Made by a program: the position numbers and the translations under genes. Below, piece by piece: positions 24,301 through 39,300 of a stretch of 64,000 nt of DNA. The notes under the pieces were generated by a model that worked only from the letters and a program-made list of their open reading frames with translations, was not told the DNA's origin and searched no databases. This DNA is from Tigriopus japonicus (lineage: Eukaryota; Arthropoda; Copepoda; Harpacticoida; Harpacticidae), in assembly GCA_010645155.1 (NCBI GenBank), contig CM021318.1, forward strand, positions 4,471,791 to 4,535,790. Direction: 5' to 3'. Numbering within the stretch: the first letter of the stretch is position 1; the number at the start of each line of letters is the position of its first letter.

Positions 24301-27300
24301 TGTCAGAGTTGATAATCTCTTTACGGAAGACTTTGATTTGGATGACATGACATCGGAAGATAGCTCGGCTAGAACATCTTTGGAGCAAGTTCTGACCATT
24401 CCTGACCTGGAGGAGGCATTGTTGAAAATGCTGTCTCTTCAACGTTTAGCATCAAAGACGGTGATCAATTTTATGAAATCACCCCACCCCAATGAAGTAG
24501 AAGACACGCAAGAGCAAACTTCGAGGGATCGATTCCAATCCATCTCGCCAACTGTCTTCCGAGATTCCCTAAAAAACTTGGATCTGAGCAACCAATGCAC
24601 GACGTCGAACTTTTCTCTTTTGTATCATGACGAGGAGTTCAACCGTGCCATTGCAATTTGCAAAAGCAATGCTAGCAGCCCCTCCAAAGCCAGTCACCAT
24701 CGCTCAACCAAACCGATCCTGATTAACACACGCAATACATCGCAAGCCTCCATTCTGGCCGGTGAAGATGTGAGCCATGTTCCCATTTTTAGACCGCTCT
24801 TTGAAATGGGTTTCACCAACTCACAGATATCTCGAGCCATGACCAATTTGGAAATCAATGGCTACGACACGAGCGCTCGCACCATTAACCGTTGTGCGTC
24901 TTGGATGATTGACAATCCCCCTTCAGACTTGTCCCCTCATGCAATGGAGAGAATGATATCTCGTACTCAAGGTGGATCAGCAGCCATGGCAGTGCGGCTT
25001 TGGCCTGATATTCGAGATTTTTTCAACCTGGGTCGAGGTAACGAAAGACGAGGTGAAGGGGGAAACACGGCCAGGACCATTGGCAGAGCCTCTGGCGCCA
25101 TTCGTCGAAGACTTCGCCGACGAGACTCGAACCCTGATTTAGATGTGCCGGTCAATGAAGTCGCCTTTGGGAGTGCGGGAACTACACCAACGGATTCTAG
25201 TAATGCTAACAGCAACACTTCTCTGCCGTTTTCCACTGTGAGTATCCCACCCTCCACCGAACCCTGGGCTTCTCCATTTCGAAGTTGCTTCAACCCTAAT
25301 CGCACCCGCCGTCGAGATATGGCAGTTTGTGGTATCTGCTTCGAAGAGATTCAACCTGACCAAGGACCAATCACCCAACACCAGAGAGAAGCTCATCCGG
25401 GCTGTAACAAGCCCCTAGATAACGCTGTGTGTGGGGGTCTTTTGGGTAAGTTTTCGTATAAATGAATGTATTTGGTGGCTCATGAATCTATCGTGTTTAT
25501 TCTGGGTCCTTCAGAAGACAAGTATGTGCTCTGTCAGGACTGCATCGTACAATATGCCGAGATTACGCGCTCGATGCCAGCTTCGGATATTTTGGCAACA
25601 TCTCGACATGCCAGTGGGGACACAAGTGGGTCCTCCTCCTCCTCTTCTTCCGCGTCGTTCATATCCTTGACTCGAAATCCAAAATCTGAAACGAGTCCTC
25701 TGTTTGCTTCCAACCCAATGACCCCCGATCTCGTTATTAACGATGAACTGAACATCAGAGAAAAACCTAATGGTACATACAAATTGTTTGTTCCTAAATT
25801 CATTCGATGCATTCGTTAATTCATTTTTTTTTGGTCTAGTTACGCCAAATCGAGTTATCGAAGAAGAAGGTGTTTCTGAATTGAATCCAAGCGAGTTGAC
25901 ATTGGAGCTACAGATCATTTTGGCACAATTCTTACGGTATGGAAGTCTAGAAGACAATATGAGCGGGAAACCTTTGCTGCCCAATGACCTTCGAGTGCCT
26001 AGCAATGGCATGGGTCAAAACCTGTTGGATTCGGACGAATCTTTGTATTACCAATGGAAGGATTACCAAGCAGTAAGACTCAAGTCCAAACCCTGGGATC
26101 AAGGAGCCCACAATCGAATCACACCACCTTTGGCCACTCCATTATGGTTTCAAGCCCATTGCATCGTGAGCAGGAGTGATAACATCATAGCGTTAGCCCA
26201 ATTGCAAAGAATGATTGCCCTGCAAATGCGATTTGATCTCATCTTTCTGTGCTTGGAGTGTGCTGCCTCTTGGGCCTTTCGAGGCAACTTCCTTCGAGGA
26301 AAGGAGATTTTGTCCAATCATGGACTGAATGACGTCCGATTATTGTTGGGCCTTTTGAAAAGGTTGGCCAGAGTTGAGTCTGAAACTTCTCTACGAAGTG
26401 AGCAGGCGAACGCAGGCAACCATGGAGAAACCAATCCAACTCCCGGAGATGACCTACTCCAAGCTCATTTTCTCAACGTTCGACCCAAAGTTGAGGCCGC
26501 ACTTTTGGCATTGAGGTGTCTGCTCAGGGTAAGCTGAAGTTCATGGCAATCGTATTCACAAGTTTAATGGGATTAAGGAGGAATTTGAGAGAAGTTTTTT
26601 CCTACTCCCTTTGTTAACAAGTTTGTCTGTCCATATATAAATGCAATAGATCATGATTGATCAGCCAGTCCTTTCATTTCACAGACCAATCCCTCTGATG
26701 TGAGATTGGCATCCATCCTTGCTCTGCATAACTTGACCCGCTGGGTAAAGCTCGACTATTACGTGGACAACTCCGATGCTTGGCTTTTGAGGAAAAACGC
26801 GTTCATCGATCAACGAATCATCGAAGAAATCTTGGAATGCGTCCGGAACGACTTCACCCATTCATTTTCAAATGGCGACAAAAAAAAGGATAGCGATCAA
26901 CAGCAGAGTGCTCCTTGTACGGATGAGGTGGAAATGAGTCAAGCCTATTTGGAGATGGACGCATTGATCTGTGAGACGATGGCCACATTGCTCCTAAATT
27001 GGAAATCGCCTACCAAATTACGATTTTGGGCCTCCAAAGTTTTGGTGAGGTTTTCTACCCGACTATTAAATTTTAAGAGAGTAGAGGATGTCATACTTCT
27101 TTTTTTTAGCTTCGAAGCATCTCCAATCGTGTTAATAGCAATCCACCGTTCAAAAATGTGGACCATGCCGATTATCAAAAAGTTCTGCCCGCGCTTCATT
27201 ATCAGATAGAAGAATTAAACGTGATCAATCCGATGGCCATCAACTGGATAACCACCAAATGCGACAATAGCCAAGCAATGTGCTTGGAAGCTAACGGCAA

Positions 27301-30300
27301 TGTAAGTATTTCGGCCTTTTTTCTTGGTTTCGAGGTCATTATGCAGAAGGTTCTGACTCCCACAATCTTGACCACTCAGATTTATTTCATCGGATCATCG
27401 GGGTCAGAGAGAGTGGCTTCATTATTGCCGGATGCGGAAGATTTGGCTCGTCATCCCGTCCGAGTTTGCGAATGGTCCCCATGTCACAAGCGAGTGGCAT
27501 TTGGTTATGATAACGTGCTTTGTATTTGGCACATACCTACTGCCGAGGACAATTACACCGCTCCAAGGGGCCGAGACATGGACACGCTGGTTCAAATGAG
27601 CTCCGTCACCGCAATGAATTGGAGTGAAATTGGCTCGTCAGCCGATGCGAAAAGCAACCTCCTTCTGGGACGAACAGATGGAACAGTGGCAATCATGTTC
27701 GACGATGGCATACGCGAGATGCCTGCCGTAACCAGAGCTCATGGTAAGCAAATGTGCCGAGTCATCAAAGCTTTCACGCTTTTATGAAGGGGGGATAAAA
27801 TTTGCGATTTGTTTACTTAAAGCGTCTGGAAGAAAATTGATCGGAGCTATCCCAAGAAATGTCCTTAAAGTGCTCCTTTTCCATTAGTGGTATAGAAGAA
27901 ACATTTTTGTTCCAATGTTGTCTCGACCAATTCAATCATTTTGGATGCCCCCAAGAGTTGACCTTGCGGCTAGTTCTAATTCATTCGAACTTTTGATTCC
28001 GAAACTAAGGCCTCTTAAAAAATACCTACCAACCAACCTACGCAAGATTAGAGAGGCAAGGGGATTTTGAAGTCCTGTAACCATGATCGTCGATGAGGGT
28101 TGCCATGGGGATGTTCATCCTCGAAGGTAATTGCTCGGCAGAGCAAAGTTGTAACGAGCTCGAAAAAGTATTGACTACGTATGATGAGAGCACAAGTTGA
28201 CCATCTGTCATACTACCATCATGTGGGATTAGTTTGAGTCGCGGAAGAAGTGATATCAAGAATGTGGATTTGATTTCTGGAGGTCAACCATGAACAATAG
28301 CTCGGGAGTCATGCTCGAAGAAGACCTGTTGGCCGACGTCATGATCCTGAACACTGATGGAACCGCTGATGATGGATTGGTGGGATTCTCTTGCGAGTAT
28401 GAAGGAGGATTCTCCACCATGTTTCTGTCACTCTTGCTGGGCCTGATAGCCATTGGGCTCACGTTGACCTTGTTCCTGTTGGTGATTATCGCTTGGTATC
28501 CGGATCTGTACACTTCGAAGCACATTTCGCAAGCATTTTGCTTGTTCTCCAACCTGGTGACGCTCTCATGTAGCGGATTCATCGTCCTGTCCAGCTTCAT
28601 CCCTAACGAAAGATCCTGCTCGTTGGTGTTGGTACTCACCCATTTCTCGATGTTCCTCTTCATCATATCAGAATTCACGCACCACGTGGACTTCTACACG
28701 GCCATAGCCTTTCCATTCTGGCACGAGTACATGGCTGAGAAAGAGGCCATCATGAGTTGGTGCGTAGGCAGCTTCTTCTTCATCGTGTCCGTCGTGATGG
28801 TCCTGTACTTTACGGGTCCGTTGTACTGTATCTCTAGTTGTCCCATCGTTCCCATCTTAAATCAATCTCAAAACAGCGTGGTCTCCGTCATCTTGGTCTC
28901 GACGTACGGATTACTTTTCGCTACGGTGGTGGCGTTTTCCTTGCACGTCTTCTTCATTGCCACCGATAAGTTGAGGGCTAATCAAGTCGCGCCTAATGTC
29001 AATTTGAACCATACCTCTGCGATGTCGGCGGAGCCCTCCTCGGCCTCACCCGTTCCTTTCGAAGGCGTGCCACCCCAAAAGGACGCCTTCGTGGGGCCTG
29101 TTTTCATTCACAACTTGAAGGAATCTCTGAAAGAGAAATACCAGAACACCAAAGGTGGTCCAAACACAGTCAAACGAGTCCTTTTCAAGCGAACGGATAT
29201 GCCGGGAAAAAGTTTGGACGATGGAGACTCGGGGATCTCGAACAACGAAGATGCCGCCGATAGCACACCTATGACGAGTGGTCAAGCGGAACTCGTCCGT
29301 CAAGTGAGTCGAGCCATCATGGATCGGAAACCCGAGAAATCGTTCAATGAGCAACAGTCCCGAGATGATTCGCTCACCACGCTTCAGGCTTTATGGAAAG
29401 CCTTCACCAAGTCCTTTCGCTTGTCATTGGTGGACATCGCTTCATACTTGCTGTTCATCGCTCCATGCTTGGGCATGGTCTCTTGCCCATTGACCGGTCG
29501 CATTGGTTGTGGCACGGAGATCTTCATCGGCTTTGGCATCCGCAAATTTATGGTTCTCCTCTTCATTTTGGCTCGAACGTTTCAGCCCGCTCTGCTCATG
29601 GTCAACGATAAAATTCTCAAGAAGAAGATCGACGCCATCGTTAGGAACGTTTTGATTGCCCGGAAATTATTGGAACAGGATCTGGACTTCCTCATTTTTA
29701 TCCCCAATTGAACCATGATTTTCCAACAATTGTTTTCCATATCTCCATCTTGATTTGAGCGAGTCACGATCCTGTTCCAATCTGCTGCTATCAATCCGTT
29801 TGCTTTTCAGTGATGACCCAGATGAATGAAAAGCCATGGGAGAAAAAGCCCTACGTTTTCTGGCTTGTCAGAGTATTCCAATATTGGTCGTATTGCGTTG
29901 TCGCCAAATTTCATGTTGTTTTTGGCGATGTGCCGATGTCGTAAAACCTTGCTAAATCGTTCCCTTCACACAAATCGTACATATCTTGTCTTTCCATGTT
30001 TTCGTTTGACGTACACAGTATCAGTTCGGTCCGTGGTATGGTTGAATGATTCGGATGAAGAGCAGAATTTCTTGGTGGCCTTTGAGGACGGCAAAATTGT
30101 ATTGGGATCCCCTTCCAGTCCCGACTCGTTCAAACAAATACAAACGGACGAGGTGAGTTCCCCACAAAAACTACTCGAATTTCAGCGCTTTTGAAATCAT
30201 ACTATTACCCATGTCTTCTTTTAGGATAACATTCATCAATTTGAGCTTTGCGCCAACCATCTGATCTTGGGGGTTTCCGCTCTCGACCGGAAGTTTGTCT

Positions 30301-33300
30301 CCATTTGGGGCCGCACTTTGGGCGAATTTGCGTGCACGTCCACCAAACTACCACATCCTAGTATTGTTGAAGTCATCGCCTGGTCGCCTTTAATAAGTAA
30401 GATCAACCTGTAATCAATGTCACCCTCTTAATTTTTGTATCCAGCTATCAAAGGGAAATTCTTTCCAACTGAGTAAAAATTCTACAATTGGTTAGTTTTT
30501 CACTAGGACACTGCGCGAGTTGCGAGGTTTAATCTGTTATTAAGCTACTGGGGAGCATGTTTTCAACAAGAAACCTTTTCTTTTTCAATCTTCGAAAAAT
30601 ATCCTCGTCCCTTTCACCAAATCTGTACTTGTTGTAACACTGTTCACTTTATGGAACAGATTCGAGTTCGGTATTTGCATTTGAAAGAGACTACTAAATG
30701 TCACATGTATCATGGGGTTGTTGAGCGCTCTTTAGATTTGCATGTCATTTTTCCATCTTTTCAGAAGACAAAGTCCTTTTGGCTGTCGGCCAAAGAGACG
30801 GGGGTATTGCTCTCTGGCAAATCGACTCGTCTGGTTTTGGGAAGCCCGAGCATGCTCAGCTACTTTGGGGCCATCCCTACCAAGCCCTGAAAATCCTCAA
30901 ATTCCATCCTGACGGTAACTTATTGGCCTCTGTCTCCGACCAAGGTTAGTACAAACCAATCTGGGGTTAAAAACAATGAACATAATCCTTATCATTGCAT
31001 CTGAAGCTGACCGTCGAGGTTTTTTCTTTGAAAGGGTGATTACGAAATGCCTCGTAATTTCATAGTTGTTTGGCCTGGTGTTCCAATTGAAATGATATTA
31101 CTTGGTTTGGCTTGGATCAATCTATGTTCATTTGAGTGATGGTTTGATAAGTTAGCCAAGGTTTCAATTTGCAAAAGGCGATCTTGACTAGCAATCCCAA
31201 TATGACTGTGACGTAACCAAAGGGAGGTGCAACAAATTTGAATGCATGTTGCTGAACGTGCAGAATCATGGGTATCGATTGTTGTCTTGTTTCTCATAAA
31301 TCACTTGATTCATATCAAAGAAATTATTTGCCTAATTATTCAAATTTGAAAGTGATCTCCCTTTTGTTCCACAACATTTTTTCCCAACAAAATCAACTGA
31401 ATGGAATTTCTCTATGTAGGTTCGAAGTCGCTCCTGAATGTGTGGTCCTTAAGTACGGGCAGTGTGATCCACACGGATCAAATTGACCATGACATCATCC
31501 AAAGTTGTGTTTGGGTGTTGGGCGAGAATGAAAGTCGACTTCTGGTATCGTTCGCATCACAAAAGGTAAGTCAATTTCCGCTTCTTCGTTCCTTTGCGTT
31601 CCTGGTTGAGGGGGAATCACTCTCGTAGTCGCATCATCATCATCATCCTATATGTCAGTTTACGAGGAAGAAACATGTCCTTTCCTTGGGGATGGATACA
31701 AAAGGGTTCTGGCGCATGTGAGGTGGTTGGTGTTGTTAGGATGAATTACAGCTCAAGTACTAGGTGAGCCCATGGTCAAGAATATCAATTGAAACAGACT
31801 TGGTTCGAATACAGTTAGTGTGGAAACCCCCATTTCCTTTATTTCCATCTCGGAGATCGCTTTCTTTCTTCTTTTTAACAGAAAGAGTGGGCTCGTAAAT
31901 CCCGATTCTGCCTTTTTTCTTTGTCACTTTGCCTTAAGCCTTTTGGAAGGAGGAAAACATCGAGGAATTTCTTCCGAGCAGCAGTGTCTTCCTGTGTCAC
32001 ATGATAATGGGAGAAAATCTAAAGGCGATAAATTTTGCAGCGCCAAGAAAGCTTTCAAAGGCATCAAGTGTTCTCTCTATGTTTAATCTCTCACTATGCG
32101 TTCCAAACCTTTGTGACCCAGTGCAGAAAGGAGATGCCCTTGAATCCTCAACGTTGTATCTCAAAACGTACATTCATACTTGATTTTTGCGACGTTGGAC
32201 ATCGCCACATGTAGAGCCTTTCCGAGCCATATTTTGCTAGCCCCTCAAAAATTCCTTTGGGCCAGGAAAACTTGTTCCGAGATTCAGATTCTTTTGGGAG
32301 TTTGACTTTTCTCTCACTCGGAAGTGGTTCGAGCCTTGCATGTGTGACATAAGCCTGGCCAGTTGTTGTGAATTTGTCTTGGGTCCAATTTCCGTGTTCA
32401 AAGTTAGACATGTCTAGGGGGCCCAAAGTGGCATCCTGCTCTGTTGTTCAAGTTGAGCCGTTTGGTACACAATACTACTGTTACTTGTTTTACAAAGCGT
32501 GATGTTTCAACGAATGGCCAAAAACCTTGCTTTCCAAAATATTGGATTTTGACGAGTTTTTCGCTTTTGACGTCCATTTTTGAAGCGTGCAGGGGTCGCC
32601 CAACATCTAATCTAACGTTTAATTAAATCAATCAAAGTGCGAACAGGTTTGGATAACGACAAAACATGTAAAATAACGTATACTCGTAAGATTCGATTCC
32701 ACTTTGATTTTCAACCACATTCCAAAAATCGTGCATTTTGACGAGTTACAAGACCAGTCAACCTATAGCCTGAATAACCCACGTTGTTTAAAGAGGGTAG
32801 TCAAAAAAAATCATCAGTGAGTCATTTTTTTTGCTTTAAAAATTAAATGACTCAAGATTCCCACAATCCGCGATCGTATTACTATTTTAAATTCACAAAA
32901 TGGCGACTCCTGTTTACGAAGAGTTAAAAAGCTTCTCCTTTTACGATGGGTCGATGAATCAATGTGCAGTGGAAAGCAATGTTTTAAGAGAGGCATCAAA
33001 GATTAACAAGGCTCTCCAAGAAATAGAATCCTCTTTATGAAGGGCCCATTTTAGAACATGCTCGATTTTAGCACATCCAAAAACTTTCAAAAGCCAATAC
33101 GCGCTCAAGTATTGGAATGCGAACGAGCATATGGCATATACATACAGTATATCTAGACATGGACATCTAGAATTTACTGTAATGGGCATCCCACGATCGA
33201 GAAAAAGATAGAATTGTCCCGCTTTTCCTTTGTTATTTTCTAAAGCAACTCGATCGTCTCGAGGTGTGTTCAATCCAGCAAATTTAGAGACCCTTGATCA

Positions 33301-36300
33301 AGATCACTCAGAAAACACGTTTTCGCGAGGTGTGTTGCTCTCCCCTATTCCATCTTTACATGGAAAGTATCCATGTCATTCTTTTCATCACTGCATCATT
33401 CTTTCTAGGCTGTTATCAAGAGCATCTCATTTCCAAGTCAGTTTGCGTTGTTCAACCTGAAAATTGCGTCTGGTTGTCGTGCTGCTTTGTTGGGCAAAGG
33501 CGCAGATGTTCTGTACCGAACCCCGAATCTCAGACAATTCTTTCACCATTTGGGGACTTTCTTGAGGGAACAATATGAAGAAGAAATCGAGGACATTGAC
33601 AGGACCGTCAAATTTTCGAGGTTCCTACAAGACCTCCTTCGGCTGATCGTGGAGTTGAACTTGGATGACGTTTTCATTCATAATCCCATCATCAAAGCCA
33701 TGACAGATGAAGCCAATGACGTGTTGTCTGACGGTGTCGATTGGGGATGGGTTTTGGATTACATCTATTCCCTCCGAGCTCTCAAGGCTCTGGCCTTGAG
33801 GAATAAGACCAACATCACCAACTTCCAATCCATCGCTAACACATTCTTGCAAAACAGTGGCGAACGAATCGACCCCAATTTTGAGGTCCCTCATGAAGTG
33901 TTGAACGCCCCTTCCGTGGATCTGGAAACCAGCCACAACAATACCATGACGCTCTCATCACTCTCTCCAACGTCTGAAGGCGTATCCTCCGTCACCCAAT
34001 CCGAGGTCACGTCCATCTCGTCGCACAGCGATTCCAGCAGCCTCATCCTTGATCCGTCGATTACGTGGACGATCGCCAGCGATTGCCAACTGATGCAATG
34101 GGCCACGGAATTTCCCACGGATTGGCAAGTTGGAGGGAAATGCCAGGCTTATGGCTTTGGAACCGGCAGGAGTGGCCAATTGGCCGAAGTTGGTGAGTAA
34201 TTTTGCATTTGATTATCTAATAAGGTGAAACTGTACACGAAAGAAAGTAGTTTTGACGGGTGAAGCCCTCAAGAAGACGTTCATTACTAATGCCTACTTT
34301 CGAATATCACATCAGATCTAGGGACGCCAGCTGTCTAAGATGTCGCAAGATCTACCATCTCTAATCAGACCGTGCTCTAATTTGTACATTGGGCTGCATT
34401 GCACGTACATGTCTGTGTGCTCTTCGAACGGCAACTATTTGGGAGGAATACGTATAGCGATCCTTGTTTGAGTAGTGTAGTAAAAGAAGGGATTACGGGT
34501 TAACTGCATGAAGACACAAAAAGGGCACATTGTGCGAACCATGTGATTCAAGTTTATTTTTTTACCTTTTACTGGTTTTTCTCTTCAATATGGAGCGAAA
34601 ATATGAGTAAAAATTTAAGGGCCCTGGTACATATTTCGGGCCTCCCTATTTCTGAAGCAACTTGTTGGACTCACCACCATGTATGTAATTTTTTACTTAT
34701 ATTTACAGTTTCAAGTTTTAGTACGTGTATGACATATTCACTTTCTCGTCGATTGCATTAAGGTTTTGATTGAAGTTCTGAATTCATGTCATGTCGGGTG
34801 CTCTCTCTCTTTTAGGAAGCATCGCTGCCAGTCCAACAGAAATCCCTTCATTTTCTGAAGCTCGACAAGTGGTTTGTGCTTTGAACTGCACCTTCATCAT
34901 CCATTCTAATGGCTCCTTGTCGGCTTGCGGTCAAAACGAAAACGGACGGCTTGGACTCGGAAACTCTGAGGACCAACAGGTTTTGGCCTTGATTAGTGCT
35001 CTCAAAGGTAAGAGAAGCATCCTTCAAAATCGATTCCTTTCACGTCAGAGATGAAAGAGTTTTTCTTTAGATAGCTTTTGATGGATCAAATGAACAAAAA
35101 TAGCTTGAAACACGCACTTATATGAGGCAGCAACTATGTATACGGCATTGTCTGGCTAATCTCGATTGGCAATAACCCATTTGATATGGAATTGCCCACT
35201 TCTACGCAGTCATTCATTTTTCATGGTTTTTCTTCATCTTAGGTTTCTCAATATGTCAGTTGGCTTCCTCCAAAGGAGGAGAAGGCCACACCCTGGCTCT
35301 GGCCACTTCCGGCGAGGTGTTTTCTTGGGGAGATGGGGATTGGGGCAAATTGGGGCATGGCAATTCCGATCGAGTCCGACGTCCTCGACCCATCACTGCT
35401 CTGCGTCATCGATATCCGGGTTCAGATGTGGCAGACCTGCCTTCGCACGTTCGATTTGTGGCCACCGGATTTCGGCATTCAGCTCTGATCTCGAAAGCTG
35501 GCCATCTGTATACATTCGGCAAAGGTGACACAGGAGCTTTGGGTCACGGTCACATGGTGACACTCAAACAACCGCAATTCGTATCTGACTTGCGAAGGCA
35601 CAAAGTTGGATTTGTGGCATGTGGAGCTTCTCACACGGTAAATACTTGGTTGGCATTCTCATTCCGTTCTGACACGATGCGTTCACTCTCCTGGATGAAG
35701 ATTATCTGGGCAGAAAACCTGCCATTCAACCACTTTGAGCTTATAACATTGTACTCAACCTTTTTGGCACTCTGATCTCGTTGAAAGTTCCTAATAAAAG
35801 GAGCGGCTTCTTTGGAAGCGAAGGTTGTTGGCTTTCATATTGGCAACAACTGACTCCTTCTTTCTCTCAAGAGAATATGGCATACTCTCACAAAATATCA
35901 AAATGTTTGAACTCGAAGCTCATTAGCTTAAAGTAGCTTTTTATGAAATCCGTCAAATGGGGCAAAGGATTTTTTTATAAAATACTTTTGAAGGGGCTTA
36001 AACTAAGACAAAACCATATCTTCTTCAATTCAGGTTTGCGTTTCTCAAGATGGGCTTCAAACTTGGTCTTTTGGGTCCAATGACAATGGTCAGTTGGGCC
36101 ATGGAATTCTGGTACCGGATACGTGTCCCAGTCCCAAGGTGAGAGAAATGTCCCCAATTGATGTTTACACTCATGGGGATGAAAGAGGGTCTTCAAAGTC
36201 AAATGCATACCGTTTCTTTTTTTTTGTCTTCCAGATTATCGATTCCTTAAAAGGCCTTCAAGTGAAGAAAGTGGCCCTTGGAGATGGTTTCTCAGTTTTT

Positions 36301-39300
36301 CTTACTAGTAAAGGTCAAGTTTTCACTTGTGGACAAGCCCAATTGGCGGGATTACCGGAATCATTAGCCTCACTTTTCAAGCCGACTCAGGTTAGATTTC
36401 GAGTGTTGGAGGAAAGAAATAGTCTTGGGGTTTTTGCAAAGTCACATTTCCAAGAAAAAAAACAAACGTTTCTTCTTCTTCTGTGCTTGATAATGTACTC
36501 TTATTTACTTAGATCCCGGCCTTGGAAAACGTTCTCATCATAGACATTGCGGTGGGTGGATACCACACTCTGGCTTTGAGCAATAAAGGCGAAGTGTGGG
36601 TTTGGGGGAAGAATAACTTTGAGCAGGCGGGTCTGAACACCGCCGAGCCTTGGATCCTTACCCCTAAAGTCATCCCCGAGCTCTCAGATAAATTCATTCT
36701 TCAGGTAAGGAGATGGCGAATGACGGGTAGATGTTTCAAGCTTGGTGTGTAGAGTTGGAAAGTCCCATCTTAGATTATAGATTGAGAGCTCTTTCAGAGA
36801 CAGTCTGAATCCTTACCATGAATGGTATTTTTTTGTTCCTGCTTTGATAACTGAAAAGATGTCATTTTAGAACAAGAAAAGTCAAAAAAGCAAGAAAGCC
36901 TTTTCTTGCCGATGCAAAAAAAAATGGGGAAATCTAATCTTCAAAGGTGTCTTTATGTATACTACTTACTGAATGGGACAATTAAAATCCAGACCATCTG
37001 AATCTTTTGGTTCTAAAATCCCATTTTTGATAAGGTATGGGCGATCTTGATGTTTCGGCCCATTGAAGCAGTGACTACGCAACACATATTTCACGTTTCC
37101 CGCATCAAAAATGACCGCCAAAGGTTGTAGCTAAATATTTTTTTACCTCTCAATAACGATCCAATTTTAGAAATTGTGATGTTGGCCAAATTTTGTTCCC
37201 CGGATGACTTGTAAACTAAAGAATGTCAACATTTTTCTACTTTTCATGAAGGGTAATTCGATGAAAAAGATAATCTATTCAGAGAAGTGTGAAATTCTGA
37301 TATGAACACCAAGAATACCAAGTTTAATACCATTATACCAACTTGAATACCAAGTTTATTTTTTGGTTGTAATCTTGATGCTTTCCCAATCACGTCGAAA
37401 ACAATATCAGGTTTCTGACGAAATGGATTGAAAGCTCTTTAACCCCTAGGCGAGATAGAGGCTACCCAATTCAACTTGATCAATCAGAATTGGTCTGAAC
37501 TTCAAAAAAATGACAAAAGAATATTCTCTCGAATGGATTGTGTTTTATCAAAAGCAAAAGAAAGCATGACAATAGCTTTGTGCTCCTTAAGGGTCTTATT
37601 TGTTTTTCATTCTGCGTGCCAGATCTCCGCCGGTTCATTCCACTCGGTGGCTTGGAGTACGCCCCCACTTCCGCCTTCTTTCGATGACACCCCTCGTTTG
37701 CCTAGTTTGGGTCTTCCCTCGACAATTCCCACCAAATTCAGCCACTTGGTCAATTTCTCGATCCATGCTCTGCGCGATCGGTTGAAGATCCTTTACCTCT
37801 CATCGAATCTGGTCTCTCAAGCTTGGAAGTTCTATCCGTCGTCCCAGTTTGATCTCCTCCATCACGATGAGGTCAGGAAGACACTCTCTCACAAGGTTTA
37901 CCATCTGCCATTGGTTCAGATCCTGCAGAAGACCATGAATTCTTCAAGAAACCAATGGCCTCAGGTAAGTGAGGGAATTATTAAAAGGGTTTGCCATGGC
38001 GGCCTCCGCAAGGCTAGTCGGTCGAGATAGAGCATCCTTCACGTTCCATTTGAAATTGCAGCTCTTCTGAAGGCATAGAGATTCGAGCGTTGAGTTGCAG
38101 TATTTTCATTTGTTTTGGAGGGGTCTTTTTAACAAGCAAGGCCCCTTGTAACATGCTCTTGGAACACCCGCTGAGCAAATACGTGGGGCTGCATGCATTG
38201 AGTGCACTCAACCTACTGAAGTGGAGCTGTTATGTAAACCCACACAAATAAAAGGCTCTAAAGCCGAAGATTCAAACACTGCGGTTTGTTTGAAAAGAGC
38301 TCATACTCGACATACCTTGAGGAAAAAAAGAATGAATCTAAAGCAAAATAATACGACCATGAGCCTGAAAGCAAGCCTGTTTTTGCACGTTTGCGTCAAA
38401 CAAGGGAGAAAAAGGGAGCTGGTAATAGATACTTAAGTGCAAACGTTTCCATCATTATTTCCTTCCCTGCCAATCAAGTAAGTCACTTAATACGACCAAA
38501 AAGTGCACTTTTATTAGATGCGAGCAATTCCTGCTCCTTTTTTTTTCTTCCACATGTTTTTGTGACTGGAGGAATTTCATTTTTCGATTCCTCACGAGAC
38601 CTTTGATAATAATGAGCACATGGTTTATTATTTACCAGGCCCCCTAAAGTCGATGTCATGAATGAGTTCGAACTTTCCACCAAACTTGCCCGTGTACCCT
38701 AAAGAGGGCACAGCGGTTTTTTTTCTCTCCCGTCTTCCTTTTTTTGTTGGATCCAATTTTCACTCCCGTCTTACTTCGTGCACATCTGATTAGATCCCTA
38801 ATCGATTATTTAAGTCGTCAAGTTGCTCTAGATTCTCTGCATCTCCTCTCGTTTTCAGGTGGTGGTGAAGAGGTTGAATCTGCCTGAAGAAGACGATGAA
38901 TTTCCAGCAACCATTTTTGTCCAGATCTCGAAGCAAGTTCAGAAGTTGGAATTAGCAGACTTGAGAAGCCCCGACCGAGCTTGGAAGGTGAGGAGGAAAT
39001 GGGCTGAAACCCGATTGGACTCATTTTCATTCTGGATGGGTTGGTTGACTGAGGAAGCCTCTAACTTTCGGGAAAACTCCAAAGGGCTCATTTGATGGCC
39101 TTTCTCGGAGAAAGAGAGATCTAAAACATTAATTCCCCTTCCCAGAGATGATTCCAGTCTGATGAATCGCTTTCTCAACTTAGAAGCAGAAAGATTCGCA
39201 AAACACTACGTGAGATTTTAAGTACTGAATTATCCACGTAACGATTTTCCCCCCTCAATATGGGCTATGCTGATCAATTGACAAAGAGGGGCATTTTTTG

